From positions 41,522,576 through 41,586,575 of the forward strand of contig NC_088797.1 of assembly GCF_011386835.1 (NCBI RefSeq): a stretch of DNA of 64,000 nt. Reading direction: 5' to 3'. The translations under genes and the position numbers were made by a program. Shown one piece after another: positions 36,205 to 45,554 of the stretch. The DNA is from Chrysemys picta bellii. Its lineage: Eukaryota; Chordata; Testudines; Emydidae. Each line of letters starts with the position of its first letter. Within the stretch, counting starts at the first letter, position 1. The notes under the pieces were generated by a model that saw only the letters and a program-made list of their open reading frames with translations, was not told the DNA's origin and searched no databases.

Positions 36205-38358
36205 ATGCAGGCTGATAATCGAAAAAGAGCACCAGCATGGACCGTGAGGGAGGTACTGGATCTGATCGCTGTATGGGGAGAGGATTCAGTGCTTGCAGAA
36301 CTTCGTTCTAAAAGACGAAATGCAAAAACTTTTGAAAAAATTTCCAAGGGCATGATGGAGAGAGGCCACAATAGGGACTCTGAGCAGTGCCGCGTGAAAG
36401 TCAAGGAGCTCAGACAAGCCTATCAAAAAACAAAGGAGGCAAATGGTCGCTCCAGGTCAGAGCCGCGGACATGCCGCTTCTACGCCGAGCTGCATGCAAT
36501 TCTAGGGGGGGCTGCCACCACTACCCCACCTGTGATCGTGGATTCTGGGTCGGGGATAGTCTCATCAGCGACGCCTGAGGATTCTGCCGATGGGGGAGAG
36601 GAGGAGGAGGAGGAGGAGGAGGAGGATGAGGATGAGCTTGCAGAGAGCACACAGCACTCCGTTCTCCCCAACAGCCAGGATCTTTTTCTCACCCTGACTG
36701 AAGTACCCTCCCAAGCCAGTACCCAAGACTCTGACCCCATGGAAGGGACCTCAGGTGAGTTTACCTTTTAAAATATAAAACTTGTTTTAAAAGCAAACGG
36801 TTTTTAATGATTACTTTGCCCTGAGGACTTGGGATGCATTCGCGGTCAGTTCAGCTACTGGAAAAGTCTGTTAACGTGTCTGGGGATGGAGCGGAAATCC
36901 TCCAGGGACATCTCCATGAAGCTCTCCTGGAGGTACTCCAAAAGCCTTGCCACAAGGTTTCTGGCAGTGCATCCTTATTCCCTCCTCCATGGTAGGACAC
37001 TTTACTTGCTGCAAGCATGGCGTGGTCATCTGGTATCATTGCCTGACAAAGCCTGGCAGCGTATGGTCCCGGTGTTTGCTGGCATTCAAGCAACATCCGT
37101 TCTTTATCTTGCTGTGTAATCCTCAGGAGAGTGATATCACTCCTGGTAACCTGGTTGAAATACGGGAACTTAATTAAGGGGACAGAGGTGGCCGTTCCTA
37201 CTGGGCTGTTTGCCTGTGGCGGAAAATAAATCCTTCCCTGCAGTTAGCCAAGCGCAGATGGGAAATTGGCCCTGAGTTTTTTGCGTTTGGCTAGCAGGGA
37301 TCTTCCCTGTTACCAGCCACGCGGTGGGGGGAGGGGTACCATGATCATCCCAGAGAATTCATGGCAGGAGGGGGGCGGCGGCGGGGGGGGGGGGTGGTTA
37401 GTTTGGTGCCTGCAGGGATCTTCCCTGATACCAGCCACGCGGTGGGGGGGAGGGGTACAGCAATCATCCCAGAGAATTCATGGCGAGGGGGGGGTGGTTA
37501 GTTTGTTTTCTGCTGCTGCTGAATGTTAACAGAAAAACCGCAGCACTCTACAGGCTATGCTTGGTATGTGGGAAAGGAGGGCGCAGAAGCTGTAAAACAA
37601 TGGCTTACCATGGCCGCATGCAAGCCGAATTCTGTTGCCCAGACCTGTGATCTCTAGCAGCAAAGCCACAGGCACTCAGCATTAAGAGGCAAAATGCGAC
37701 CTTGCACAGAAATCACATGTGCTATGTAATGTGAATAGTGTTGGTCACCGTGAAAGAGTATAAGCATTGTTCTGCAAAATGTAGCTTTTTAAACAAGTCT
37801 CTCTTTTTTCCCCTCCCTACAGCAGCTGCAAATTCCTCAAGCCTCCCTCCTCCATCCCGAAGGTTATCACAGATAAGGCGTCGTAAGAAGAGAACGCGAG
37901 ACGAGATGTTTTCTGAAATTATGGAATCCAGCCGCAGTGACAGAGCTCATCTGAATGAGTGCAAGGAAACAGTTTCAAAGTATAGGAAAGAAGCCAGTGA
38001 ACGTGAGGACAGGAGGGACCAACGTGAGGACATGAGGGACCAACGTGAGGACAGGAGGGACCAACGTGAGGACAGGAGGGACGCTCGAGATGAGAGGTGG
38101 CGGCAGGAAGACCAGAGGAGGCAGGATGCAACGCTGGGGCTGCTGCCTGAGCAAACAGACATGCTCCGGCGTCTGGTGGAGCTTCAGGAACGGCTGCTGG
38201 AAAACAGACTGCCGCTTCAGCCCCTGTTCCACCCTCCCCCCTCCCCATGTTCCGTATCCTCCTCACCCAGACGTGTAAGAACACGGTGGGGGAGGCTCCG
38301 TACACCTTCCCATTCCACCCCAGTAGACAGCCCAAGCAAAAGGCTGTCATTTTTTTAA
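36205..38358 (+). CDS. Harbinger Myb/SANT-like DNA-binding protein (two exons, intact)
   Basis: Coding exons are 36205-36754 and 37823-38358. The donor is ACCTCAG|gtgagt and the acceptor ttttcccctccctacag|CA. One base carried over joins to GCA and the frame stays open to TAA at 38356-38358, giving 361 residues. Residues about 9-102 are a Myb/SANT-like (Myb_DNA-bind_4 type) domain: WTVREVLDLIAVWGED, then FEKISKGMMERGH, CRVKVKELRQAYQK and CRFYAELHAILG. A Glu/Asp run follows at about 132-145. Exon 2 has a basic patch RRRKKRTRDE that could be a nuclear signal, then a charged helical region with 7-residue repeats (RDQREDR type), then a Pro-rich end. Its known role is to bind the transposon ends and carry the nuclease into the nucleus. 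No disabling change is seen. The other reading at the donor (ending FTF at 36771) would be a truncated protein from an unspliced transcript. Confidence 0.88.
36597..36640 (+). repeat. (GAG)n tract coding for a Glu run
   Basis: A low-complexity GAG/GAT run in frame, giving the acidic patch of the Myb-like protein. Its length is likely to vary between copies. Confidence 0.9.
36755..37822 (+). other. Intron of the Harbinger Myb-like gene
   Basis: 1068 bases with consensus gtgagt and a pyrimidine-rich acceptor. It contains a G-rich tandem duplication of about 118 bp, and the remaining frames inside it (36829-37119 and 36851-37096) have no recognised domain. No second gene is supported. Confidence 0.8.
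37295..37511. repeat. Tandem duplication of about 118 bp inside the intron
   Basis: Copy one starts cagggatcttccctgttacc at 37295 and copy two cagggatcttccctgatacc at 37413. Both run through 'ccagagaattcatggc' and a long G run to 'tggttagtttg'. The G runs differ in length. Confidence 0.9.
38002..38085 (+). repeat. Four 21-bp in-frame tandem repeats
   Basis: The unit is cgtgaggacaggagggacca plus a, encoding REDRRDQ. The units start at 38002, 38023, 38044 and 38065, and differ by single changes (ATG for AGG in unit two; last codon GCT in unit four). They form a highly charged helical segment of the Myb-like protein. Confidence 0.93.
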
Positions 38359-38440
38359 CCTTTTCTTTGTGTCTTTTTCCTTCCCAGCAATCCTCCTCCC
38401 AAATACCACCCGGGTTCCCTCCCTCTTTTTCTAATCTATT

Positions 38441-38446
38441 AATAAA
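38441..38446 (+). terminator. Polyadenylation signal of the Myb-like gene
   Basis: AATAAA lies 83 bases after the stop codon, with a second, overlapping ATAAAT further on. It lies in the gap between the convergent genes. Confidence 0.6.
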
Positions 38447-38474
38447 GAATAAATGATTTTTAAATGATAGTGAC

Positions 38475-38480
38475 TTTATT
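38475..38480 (-). terminator. Polyadenylation signal of the nuclease gene
   Basis: TTTATT on the plus strand, AATAAA on the minus strand, about 100 bases beyond the nuclease stop at 38582. Confidence 0.6.
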
Positions 38481-38581
38481 TGGTTTGAAAGAAAGCTGGG
38501 GGAAGGGGGAGGGTGGGTTCCTTACAGAAAATCAGTCAATAAAGGGGGCGGGTTTTCATGAAGGAGAAACAAACAGATATT

Positions 38582-39889
38582 TCACACTGTAGCCTGGCCA
38601 GTCATGAAACTGTTTTTTAAAGCCTCTCTGATGCACAGCGCTTCCTGGTGTGCTCTTCTAATCGCCCTGGTGTCTGGCTGCGCGTAATCAGCAGCCAGGC
38701 GATTTGTCTCAGCCTTCCACCCCGCCATAAAGGTCTCCCCCTTACTTTCACAGAGATTGTGGAGCACACAGCAAGCAGAAATAACAATGGGGAGATTTCT
38801 TTGGCTGAGGTCAGAGCGAGTCAATAATGATCGCCAGCGACCTTTTAAACGGCCAAATGCACATTCTACCACCATTCTGCACTTGCTTAGCCTGTAGTTA
38901 AACAGCTCCTGACTCCTGTCCAGGCTGCCTGTGTACAGCTTCATGAGCCATGGCATTAAGGGGTAGGCTGGGTCCCCAAGAATAACTATTGGCATCTAAA
39001 CATCCCCAACGGTTATTTTCTGGTCCGGAAAGTAAGTCCCTTGCTGCAGCCCTTTAAACAGAGTAGTGTTCCTGAAGACGCGAGCGTCATGAACCCTTCC
39101 CGCCCAGCCCGCGTTGATGTTGGTGAAACGTCCCTTGTGATCCACAAGTGCTTGCAGCACCATTGAAAAGTACCCCTTGCGGTTTATGTACTCGGTGGCT
39201 TGGTGCTCCGGTGCCAAGATAGGGATATGGGTTCCGTCTATCGCCCCACCACAGTTAGGGAATCCCATTGCAGCAAAACCATCCACTATAGCCTGCACAT
39301 TTCCCAGAGTCACTAACTTTCGTAGCAGCACCTGAGTGATTGCTTTGGCTACTTGCATCACAGCAGCCCCCACAGTAGATTTGCCCACTCCAAATTGATT
39401 CCCGACTGACCGGTAGTTGTCTGGCGTTGCAAGCTTCCACAGGGCTATCGCCACGCGCTTCTCAACTGTGAGGGCTGCTCTCATCTTGGTATTCTGGCGT
39501 TTCAGGGCAGGGGACAGCAAGTCACAAAGTTCCATGAAAGTGCCCTTACGCATGCGAAAGTTCCGCAGCCACTGGGAATCGTCCCAGACCTGCAACACTA
39601 TGCGGTCCCACCAGTCTGTGCTTGTTTCCCTTGCCCAGAATCGGCGTTCCATGGATAGAATCTGCCCCATTAACAACATGATCTCCAAAGCACCGGGGCC
39701 CGTGGTTTCACAGAATTCTGTATCCGTGTCCGTGTCCATGTCCATGTCCTCATCATGCTTGTCGCTGCGCTGCTGCCGCCGCTGCCTCCTCGCCTCGTTT
39801 TTCTGGTCCTGGCTGAGCATAAACTCCACGAGAACGCGCGAGGTGTTTACAATGTTCATGACTGCTGTCTTGAGCTCAGCGGGCTCCAT
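38582..39889 (-). pseudogene. Harbinger DDE transposase (HARBI1-like), one in-frame stop
   Basis: The likely start is 39889 (MEPAELKTAV). The frame is open further up to 40072, but the extra 61 residues are in the non-coding style of the left flank. 297 codons run to TAG at 38998-38996. The next codon is in the same frame and the frame continues for 137 codons to 38582. There is no other frameshift or stop. Before the TAG: a Lys/Arg and acidic N-terminus, a helix-turn-helix-like segment (YRSVGNQFGVGKSTVGAAV, residues 160-178), D218 in IDGTH and D268 in VHDAR. After it: the D of GDPAYP and the E of VVECAFGRLK. The acidic catalytic residues are therefore all present but split by the stop. TAG is one transition away from CAG. 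The gene would need stop readthrough to act. Confidence 0.9.
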
Positions 39890-40099
39890 GCTTGCCGTGG
39901 TATGGAGTCTGCAGTGTTCACCCACCCAGGAAAAAAGGCGCGAAAATGGTTGTCTGCTGTCCGTTGCTTTCATGCAGGGAGGAGGGAGGGAGGAGGTGAG
40001 GCTGTACCCAGAACCACCTGCAACGATGTTTTTTGTCCCATCAGGCACTGGGATCTTAACCCACAATCCCAATGGGCGCGGGAGACTGCGGGAACTATG

Positions 40100-40283
40100 G
40101 GATAGCTATGGGATAGCTACCCACAGTGCAACAGTGCAGAAATCGACGCTAGCCCCGGTACTTGGACGCACACCACCGAATTAATGTGCTTAGTGTGGCC
40201 GCATACATTTCGACTTTATACAACCTGTTTTTCAAATCCGAATTATATAAATTCGTATTAATCCCATAGTGTAGACATACCCC
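40100..40283 (-). repeat. Harbinger right terminal and sub-terminal inverted repeat
   Basis: Ends 'aatcccatagtgtagacatac'; shown in parts, tcccatagtg then tagacatac. It mirrors the left end, including the 'aattcg' motifs and the 'cccacagtgca' block. Confidence 0.8.
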
Positions 40284-41790
40284 TTGACAGATTCTCTCAA
40301 ACAACCAAATGCAAAAAGAAATTATTACGTGGAAATCAGTTCTGATGACATCCCCAGCGAAATTTCTAAACCAGAAATGTACAGATAAGCAAGTATTCAA
40401 ACCCTGTTATATTTATGTGAATCAAACCTCCAGGATTGTAAGGGTCTCATGTCAATATTTTCCTACTTCTGCATAATTTAAAAGCCTCTTTTCAGTATTT
40501 GTGGCTTAAGCTCTTGTTGCAGTGCAGAGACAGGTACAGAAATGTGTGCAAGGAAAGGAAGACAGGATGCTATACAGAACTGAAGTTATTCCTTTTCATC
40601 CAAATGTATTAGAAAGTTTTAAACAGAAAATGTTCATATGGTTATAACAATGCTATAGTTGCTTGTAATCTTATGTCGAGTTCACTATGCTTGTCTGGAA
40701 AGAATGGGGCAGTCTATTACAGAGGTAATTTAAAAAAACCCATTGAAAGGACGAATCAGAGGCCAATTTGTGGTTCATTACTATGTCAGCAACTCATCAG
40801 GCCTGACATGCTCGTTACACCTCACACACTGGTGTAATAATATTTAAAAAGTGGCATGTAATATATTGTTTGAAATCTAACAGCATAGTGGTCATTAGTG
40901 CCACAAGGCAAACAGCTCACTGGTCTCAGGTAAATGAGTTTCAGGTGGCCTGACCAAGTCAGCATACCCCAACTCACTATGGTTATAGCCTGTATCTAAC
41001 AGGCCTCATGTAAGATATCATTAGAAATTAACAACTTACCAATCATTAATATTCTTCCACGATGTACTCACCCTGTGCATACAATAAGTTACGAATGAGC
41101 ATTAGAATTGTATTATTAAGTGTGTTTGGCAATCAGTGCATAAGCACAGGCTGCCTTAACAAAGGAATGTGTATTTGATTCTCTGACCAGCCCAGTTTTC
41201 AGGCAAAGACAATGAAGGCCCATTTTTACATATTCGGGGGAGGCTACAGTATAGCATCTACACCCAGCAGGAGAGAGAAGCTTGGTGTAGGTTTTACTTT
41301 TCAAAGAAAACACTATAGACCAGTAAACTTGTTCAAAGACAGGGGTGCTGAACCTCAAGTGATGAGAAATTGAATCAACTGATTATTGTATTATAAAAGT
41401 ATACAGAGATTTTTTTCTGAAAGCTAATGACACCCTGATTAATATCATTGTGAAATGTCTGTATTAACACTATCTGGATACTTAATGATATTATGTTTTA
41501 AAATCTATGACCAAACAGGGAGAAACAGGTTCCCTCCTAGACAGGAAAGAAGGTAGCTATTTATCTGTCAAAACAATGAAAGCACTATTTACATACAGGG
41601 GGAGGGAAGCCCACAGGAAGTGAAGAATAGCATGAGGTCACCCTGCCTGTTGAAATAAAGTCACTGAACTTTGAAAGACAAGCAAAGACAGAAGCCATCT
41701 TTGGCATCCATTACTAGATAGAAAAGAAGGGAACAAAGATATAGCAAACTTAGAAAGATGTGTCCTTCACCAATGGGGGAGGCTGAAGAC
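40284..41790. other. AT-rich non-coding interval
   Basis: No gene. 40940-41780 reads like degenerate dispersed sequence continuing past the hAT at 41791 to about 43060, but I cannot assign a family. Confidence 0.3.
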
Positions 41791-42333
41791 CAGTGCTCCC
41801 TCTAATTTTTCCCACGCATATGTGGAATGAATTTTGTTATGTGCACCAATATGGAGGTGGTGACATCACCTCCACATAATAAAATGCATGTGGTGGGGGG
41901 GCAGGGATGGGGTGCGGGCTCTGGCTGGGGGTGCAGGCTCTGTGGTAGGGCCAGGGATGTGGGGTTTTGGGTGCAGGAGGGGGATCTGGGCTGAGGCAGG
42001 GAGTTGGGGTGCAGGAGGGGTGAGGGCTCCACTTGGGTGTGTGGGGCCAGGGATGAGGGGCTTGGGGTGCAGACAGCCTGGGGGCTATGGCGGAGAGAGA
42101 GAGAGAGAGAGGACTCACCCTAGCTCTCTCTCCCCACAGCAGCACCTGGGCTGGGGGGCGGAGGGGAAGAGGTGCCTCTCCCCACTGCTGCAGGTCTGTG
42201 CTGGGACCAGCAGGGAGGGGCGCCTCTCCCTGCCATGCAGGTCCATGCTGGGGGAGAGGCATCTTTCCCCATTGCAGCCCTGAGCGCCTGCACAAGGCTT
42301 AATAAGCAGCTGCACAGCTTAGAGGGCACTTAG
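41791..42333. mobile_element. hAT MITE
   Basis: The left end is CAGTGCTCCCTCTAATTTTT. The right end 'ttagagggcacttag' is its worn inverse. The flanking 8-bp duplications are ctgaagac (41783-41790) and ctgaagat (42334-42341), seven of eight identical. The interior is GC-rich with a (GA)n run at 42092-42111. Frames on both strands inside it (41837-42329) are composition artefacts. Confidence 0.9.
42092..42111. repeat. (GA)n microsatellite
   Basis: About ten GA units within the hAT element. Confidence 0.9.
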
Positions 42334-43425
42334 CTGAAGATTCTAGGGATTGAATGTAGGTGAGAAACCTATTTATACAAAGATCTTTCACTTGCGAATA
42401 CAAGAGAAGCCAGAACCTTGTACTTCTAGCCATGGCTGACTTTCCTTCAGTCAGACCCTTCCACAGAAGAAGAATTACTGGTGAGAGAAACCATCTTGAA
42501 CAAGCCTGTACCTTGATAGACTAAGTTTCACTTTTATTTGCTTATAACCGATTCCAACTTTATTCCTTTTTTGCTCAGCACCACTTGACCTATGTCCTAT
42601 TGTTAAAACGTGTTTTATTTTTATTATAAACCAGTGCAGTGCTGGTGTTTAAATGGAAGGGTGTATTTACCTCAGTTAAATTAATAAGCTGCGATGTACT
42701 TGTGTGTCTTTAGAGGAATTAACCTTATTTCTTCTCTGAATTTTCCAGGAGAGGGCTGGCCATTACAGAGCATACAGCTTAGGAAAAGTGGGGACTAGGA
42801 GTGTGTTGGGGTCACCCTGCAAGTAGTAACCAAGGCTAGTGGAAGCCAAGGTGGGGCTGTAGACACAGTACTAGTGTCAGAGCTGCTGAACCAGGGTTGT
42901 TTAGCACACAGATACTCAGTTTGTGACCTGCATGCTTTTAGCCTGGTTGGGAGCATCCTAAATTGGGAGTTAAAGCAGCAAAACCATATGAGACACCAGA
43001 GTTCAGAGTAAATGGTGACATAACCCCTTATGGATCTAACCCCAAACCCTGTGACAGAGAGGATGACTAATGCATAGTGCTCCGTTGCCTTGTCACTTCA
43101 GAGTAACAAGACATAAAATTCAAGTATCAAAGTGGAAACAGTGAAATGAAGGAAAGAGACATACTTTAGTGTCAAAGATGAGTTTTGCATTGTGCTCAGA
43201 AAGTAAGTTTAGGCTCTGACCAATTCCACATGAAGGCAACTCCACTAAAAATAAATCTGCCAGCCCTCAACAGTGAACACACAGGGGCTGTCAGACAACT
43301 TACACAAAATACAGGAGTGAACATGGGAGACATCTACTTCACCCAGAGACTAACAGATCCATTGCTTATGAAAGGAGTTCTCCTAGGGATTCTAGGAGAG
43401 ATATTAGGAGGCACTGGGGGAATGT
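42334..43425. other. Non-coding interval, possibly the other half of an unassigned repeat
   Basis: No gene can be supported. The 42340-43060 part has the flavour of an old internal retroelement region (for example 'aaaccctgtgacagagagga') but no motif that I can name. The frame at 43185-43550 has no signature and its end overlaps MIR. Confidence 0.25.
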
Positions 43426-43625
43426 TGCCCACTGGTTCGAACACTGCACTGGGTGGGATTCAGAAAAAACTGTGGTTCTATTCTTGGATCTGCCACTGGC
43501 ACATCACTTCACTGCTCTGTGCCTCAGTCTCCTCTTCTTTACAGTGGTGATAAGGAGTCTGACCTCCTTAGTAAGCACTTGGAGGAGATCTACCAGTGAG
43601 AAGCTCCCGATAAGAGCTAGGTGTT
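43426..43625 (+). mobile_element. MIR SINE
   Basis: 'ggttctattcttggatctgc' followed by 'ctctgtgcctcagtctcc' and 'ataaggagtctgacctcc' are MIR landmarks in order. Confidence 0.8.
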
Positions 43626-44869
43626 ACTAATATATTTGAAATTTGACTGACAATTATAAAGGCACGATATTTCAGTCCCCACATTGCCCAGCTATTCTTC
43701 AACTTTCCTCACAGTGCACAGAATATGGCTCTCAGGCTCACTCACTCTACTCATCTCCCTATTGCCCCCAATCAATATCACCAGACGTTGCAAGGAGACC
43801 AAAGTCACGTACTATTCACTGGCAATAACTATCTTTCACATAAAGGAAAGGAATTTCACAGATAAAGATACAAGAATGACCTCAGAGTTTCTCTTGAATC
43901 AAGAGAGATTGAATTCTAATGTACAGTCCCGCAGCAGGACTGGGATCCTGTGGGTTCTACAGGACCCGTTGCCATAATAGTAGGTGTGGGGTAAAAATTC
44001 AACAAACAATACAGGAGCAGGTGTGAGTGGGAATCGCAGGGTAGGACGGGAGCGGGATTAAAGTAGTCCCACACAGGGTCTAATTCTAATGACCCAATGG
44101 ATGACATCATACATGGTGCACCATTACTAGGAATTTTCAAACAGAAAGCATAATTATTCATAGTAGAGCATTCCTCATTGTACTGACAGAGAAGACAGAC
44201 AGATGTTAAACACAGATTTTTCAAATGTCTCGGTTCTGGTCTGCTTTTCTTGTCAGCAAGTTGTAACTGATTGTTATTACTTTAGTAACCAACAACAATC
44301 AGCAAAAGACAATATATGTTGGGACAATTATATCCACTGAGCCAATTATGATAATAAAGATTGTTAGATCATGTGCTCTGGATTGTTAATATGCACCTCT
44401 GTCATAAAGGGTTATGTCATTTACTTATAAATACCGACAATCAATTCAAAAAGAAAAAAAGATCGGTGCCTAGACTTTTGGGTGCCCTTGACAAGTCTCA
44501 AACCCCTCAAAAGTGGGACCTAGCCACTAGGAAATGTTTCATTAATATCAATGATGTACAAGCAATGATGCCCAAAAGCCAAAGAAATCACCCACTTATG
44601 GTTAAAAATGTAATCAATTAGGTAAATGCCAATTAACTCAAATTTAAGGAGAGAAGTATTTTTTTCTGTGGGTCATAATTAAACCCAGAACATATTTGCA
44701 TCTGTGATTGCCTCTTCCACAATGGCATCCAATGCAAATCCATGTTTCTAGAGCCTATAAAGCCACTTCCTGCTCACTAAGTCCTTTGTATAGGAAAGCT
44801 CTTCTAAGGTGGCTGACATTTACATACATTCCTCACCTTGATCACCACCTGGAGATCAAGCCAGAGAAT
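43626..44869. other. AT-rich non-coding interval
   Basis: No gene or repeat assigned. Frames at 43643-43977 and 43916-44224 have no signature. Confidence 0.35.
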
Positions 44870-45010
44870 TTGTGGGGAAGAGCATCCTAATGATTAAAGC
44901 AGAGGACTCAAACTCAGGACTCTAAGGTTCTATTCCCGGCACTGTTGTTGACTCATGTGTGACTTAATGTATTTGTGCCTCAGTTTACTAACAATTTCAC
45001 CATCTTGTCA
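44870..45010 (+). mobile_element. MIR SINE
   Basis: 'ggttctattcccggcactgt' and 'tgtgcctcagtttactaac' are MIR core and 3' sequences in order. Confidence 0.8.
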
Positions 45011-45510
45011 CCACAAGCTCTCTCATAAAGAAGTCAGGCAGCAAAGAAGTCATATGATGTGAGGGATGCAGGAGCTACTCTGAGTAGGAAGTAAACTAAA
45101 GATAGATGAGCTTTTGACGTTTCTACTGCTGTTGCGTTTAGGTTGATCAAAGTTAAACTGCTCTAAACTGAATTAAAAGTATTGCATATTGTGTATATTA
45201 TAGCACTGTAACAGCTTGAGTGAATTCCTAATATTCCAAAGATAATTTGTCAGCTTTCAAGGTCATGATCAACAGAGATGAACCTCTGAAAGAATAAAAA
45301 CTGCCAGAAAGACAGAACAAGTAAATAAGTAGACTGTTAAATATCATTTACTCTAAGAAATTACTTGTCTCAGATGAAACCTTTGGAAACTATACCATGA
45401 AAAATCTCTCTTCACTAAGGAACCTCCTGCATAACCTCTCACTGAGAAATTGAGAGGTATTGTAGACACGGTGAATGAAAAGAATATACTAGACTTTGGT
45501 TTTTTTGAGT

Positions 45511-45513
<3 letters not shown>
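45011..45513. other. AT-rich non-coding interval
   Basis: No feature supported. Confidence 0.35.

Positions 45514-45552
<39 letters not shown>
45514..45552. repeat. (CA)n microsatellite
   Basis: About 19 uninterrupted CA units. Confidence 0.97.

Positions 45553-45554
<2 letters not shown>

Larger units (their letters stand above)
35826..40283. mobile_element. Near-complete PIF/Harbinger DNA transposon
   Basis: The element is about 4.45 kb. The left end is ggtctacactacgactttaa and the right end, inverted, reads tatgtctacactatggga. Sub-terminal sequence is also mirrored: 'ctatcccacagtgc' near 36045 and 'gctacccacagtgc' near 40118. It carries two convergent genes: a plus-strand Myb/SANT-like DNA-binding protein (36205-38358) and a minus-strand DDE nuclease (39889-38582). 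Each has a polyadenylation-type AATAAA in the gap between them (38441-38446 plus; 38475-38480 minus). Both genes are co-required for transposition in this class. The outermost bases differ between the ends, so the exact ends and the 3-bp target duplication are uncertain. Confidence 0.95.

Noticed and set aside
36829..37177. Frames inside the intron of the Myb-like gene
   Set aside because: No start context or domain; flanked by consensus splice sites that remove the region.
37919..38350. Minus-strand frames of 71-143 codons
   Set aside because: Shadows of exon 2 of the Myb-like gene created by its 21-bp repeats.
39417..40184. 255-codon plus-strand frame
   Set aside because: Antisense shadow of the Harbinger nuclease. 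It runs on beyond the coding part and has no domain of its own.
41837..42329. Several frames of 66-152 codons on both strands
   Set aside because: Inside a hAT MITE with GC-rich low-complexity sequence and a GA run.
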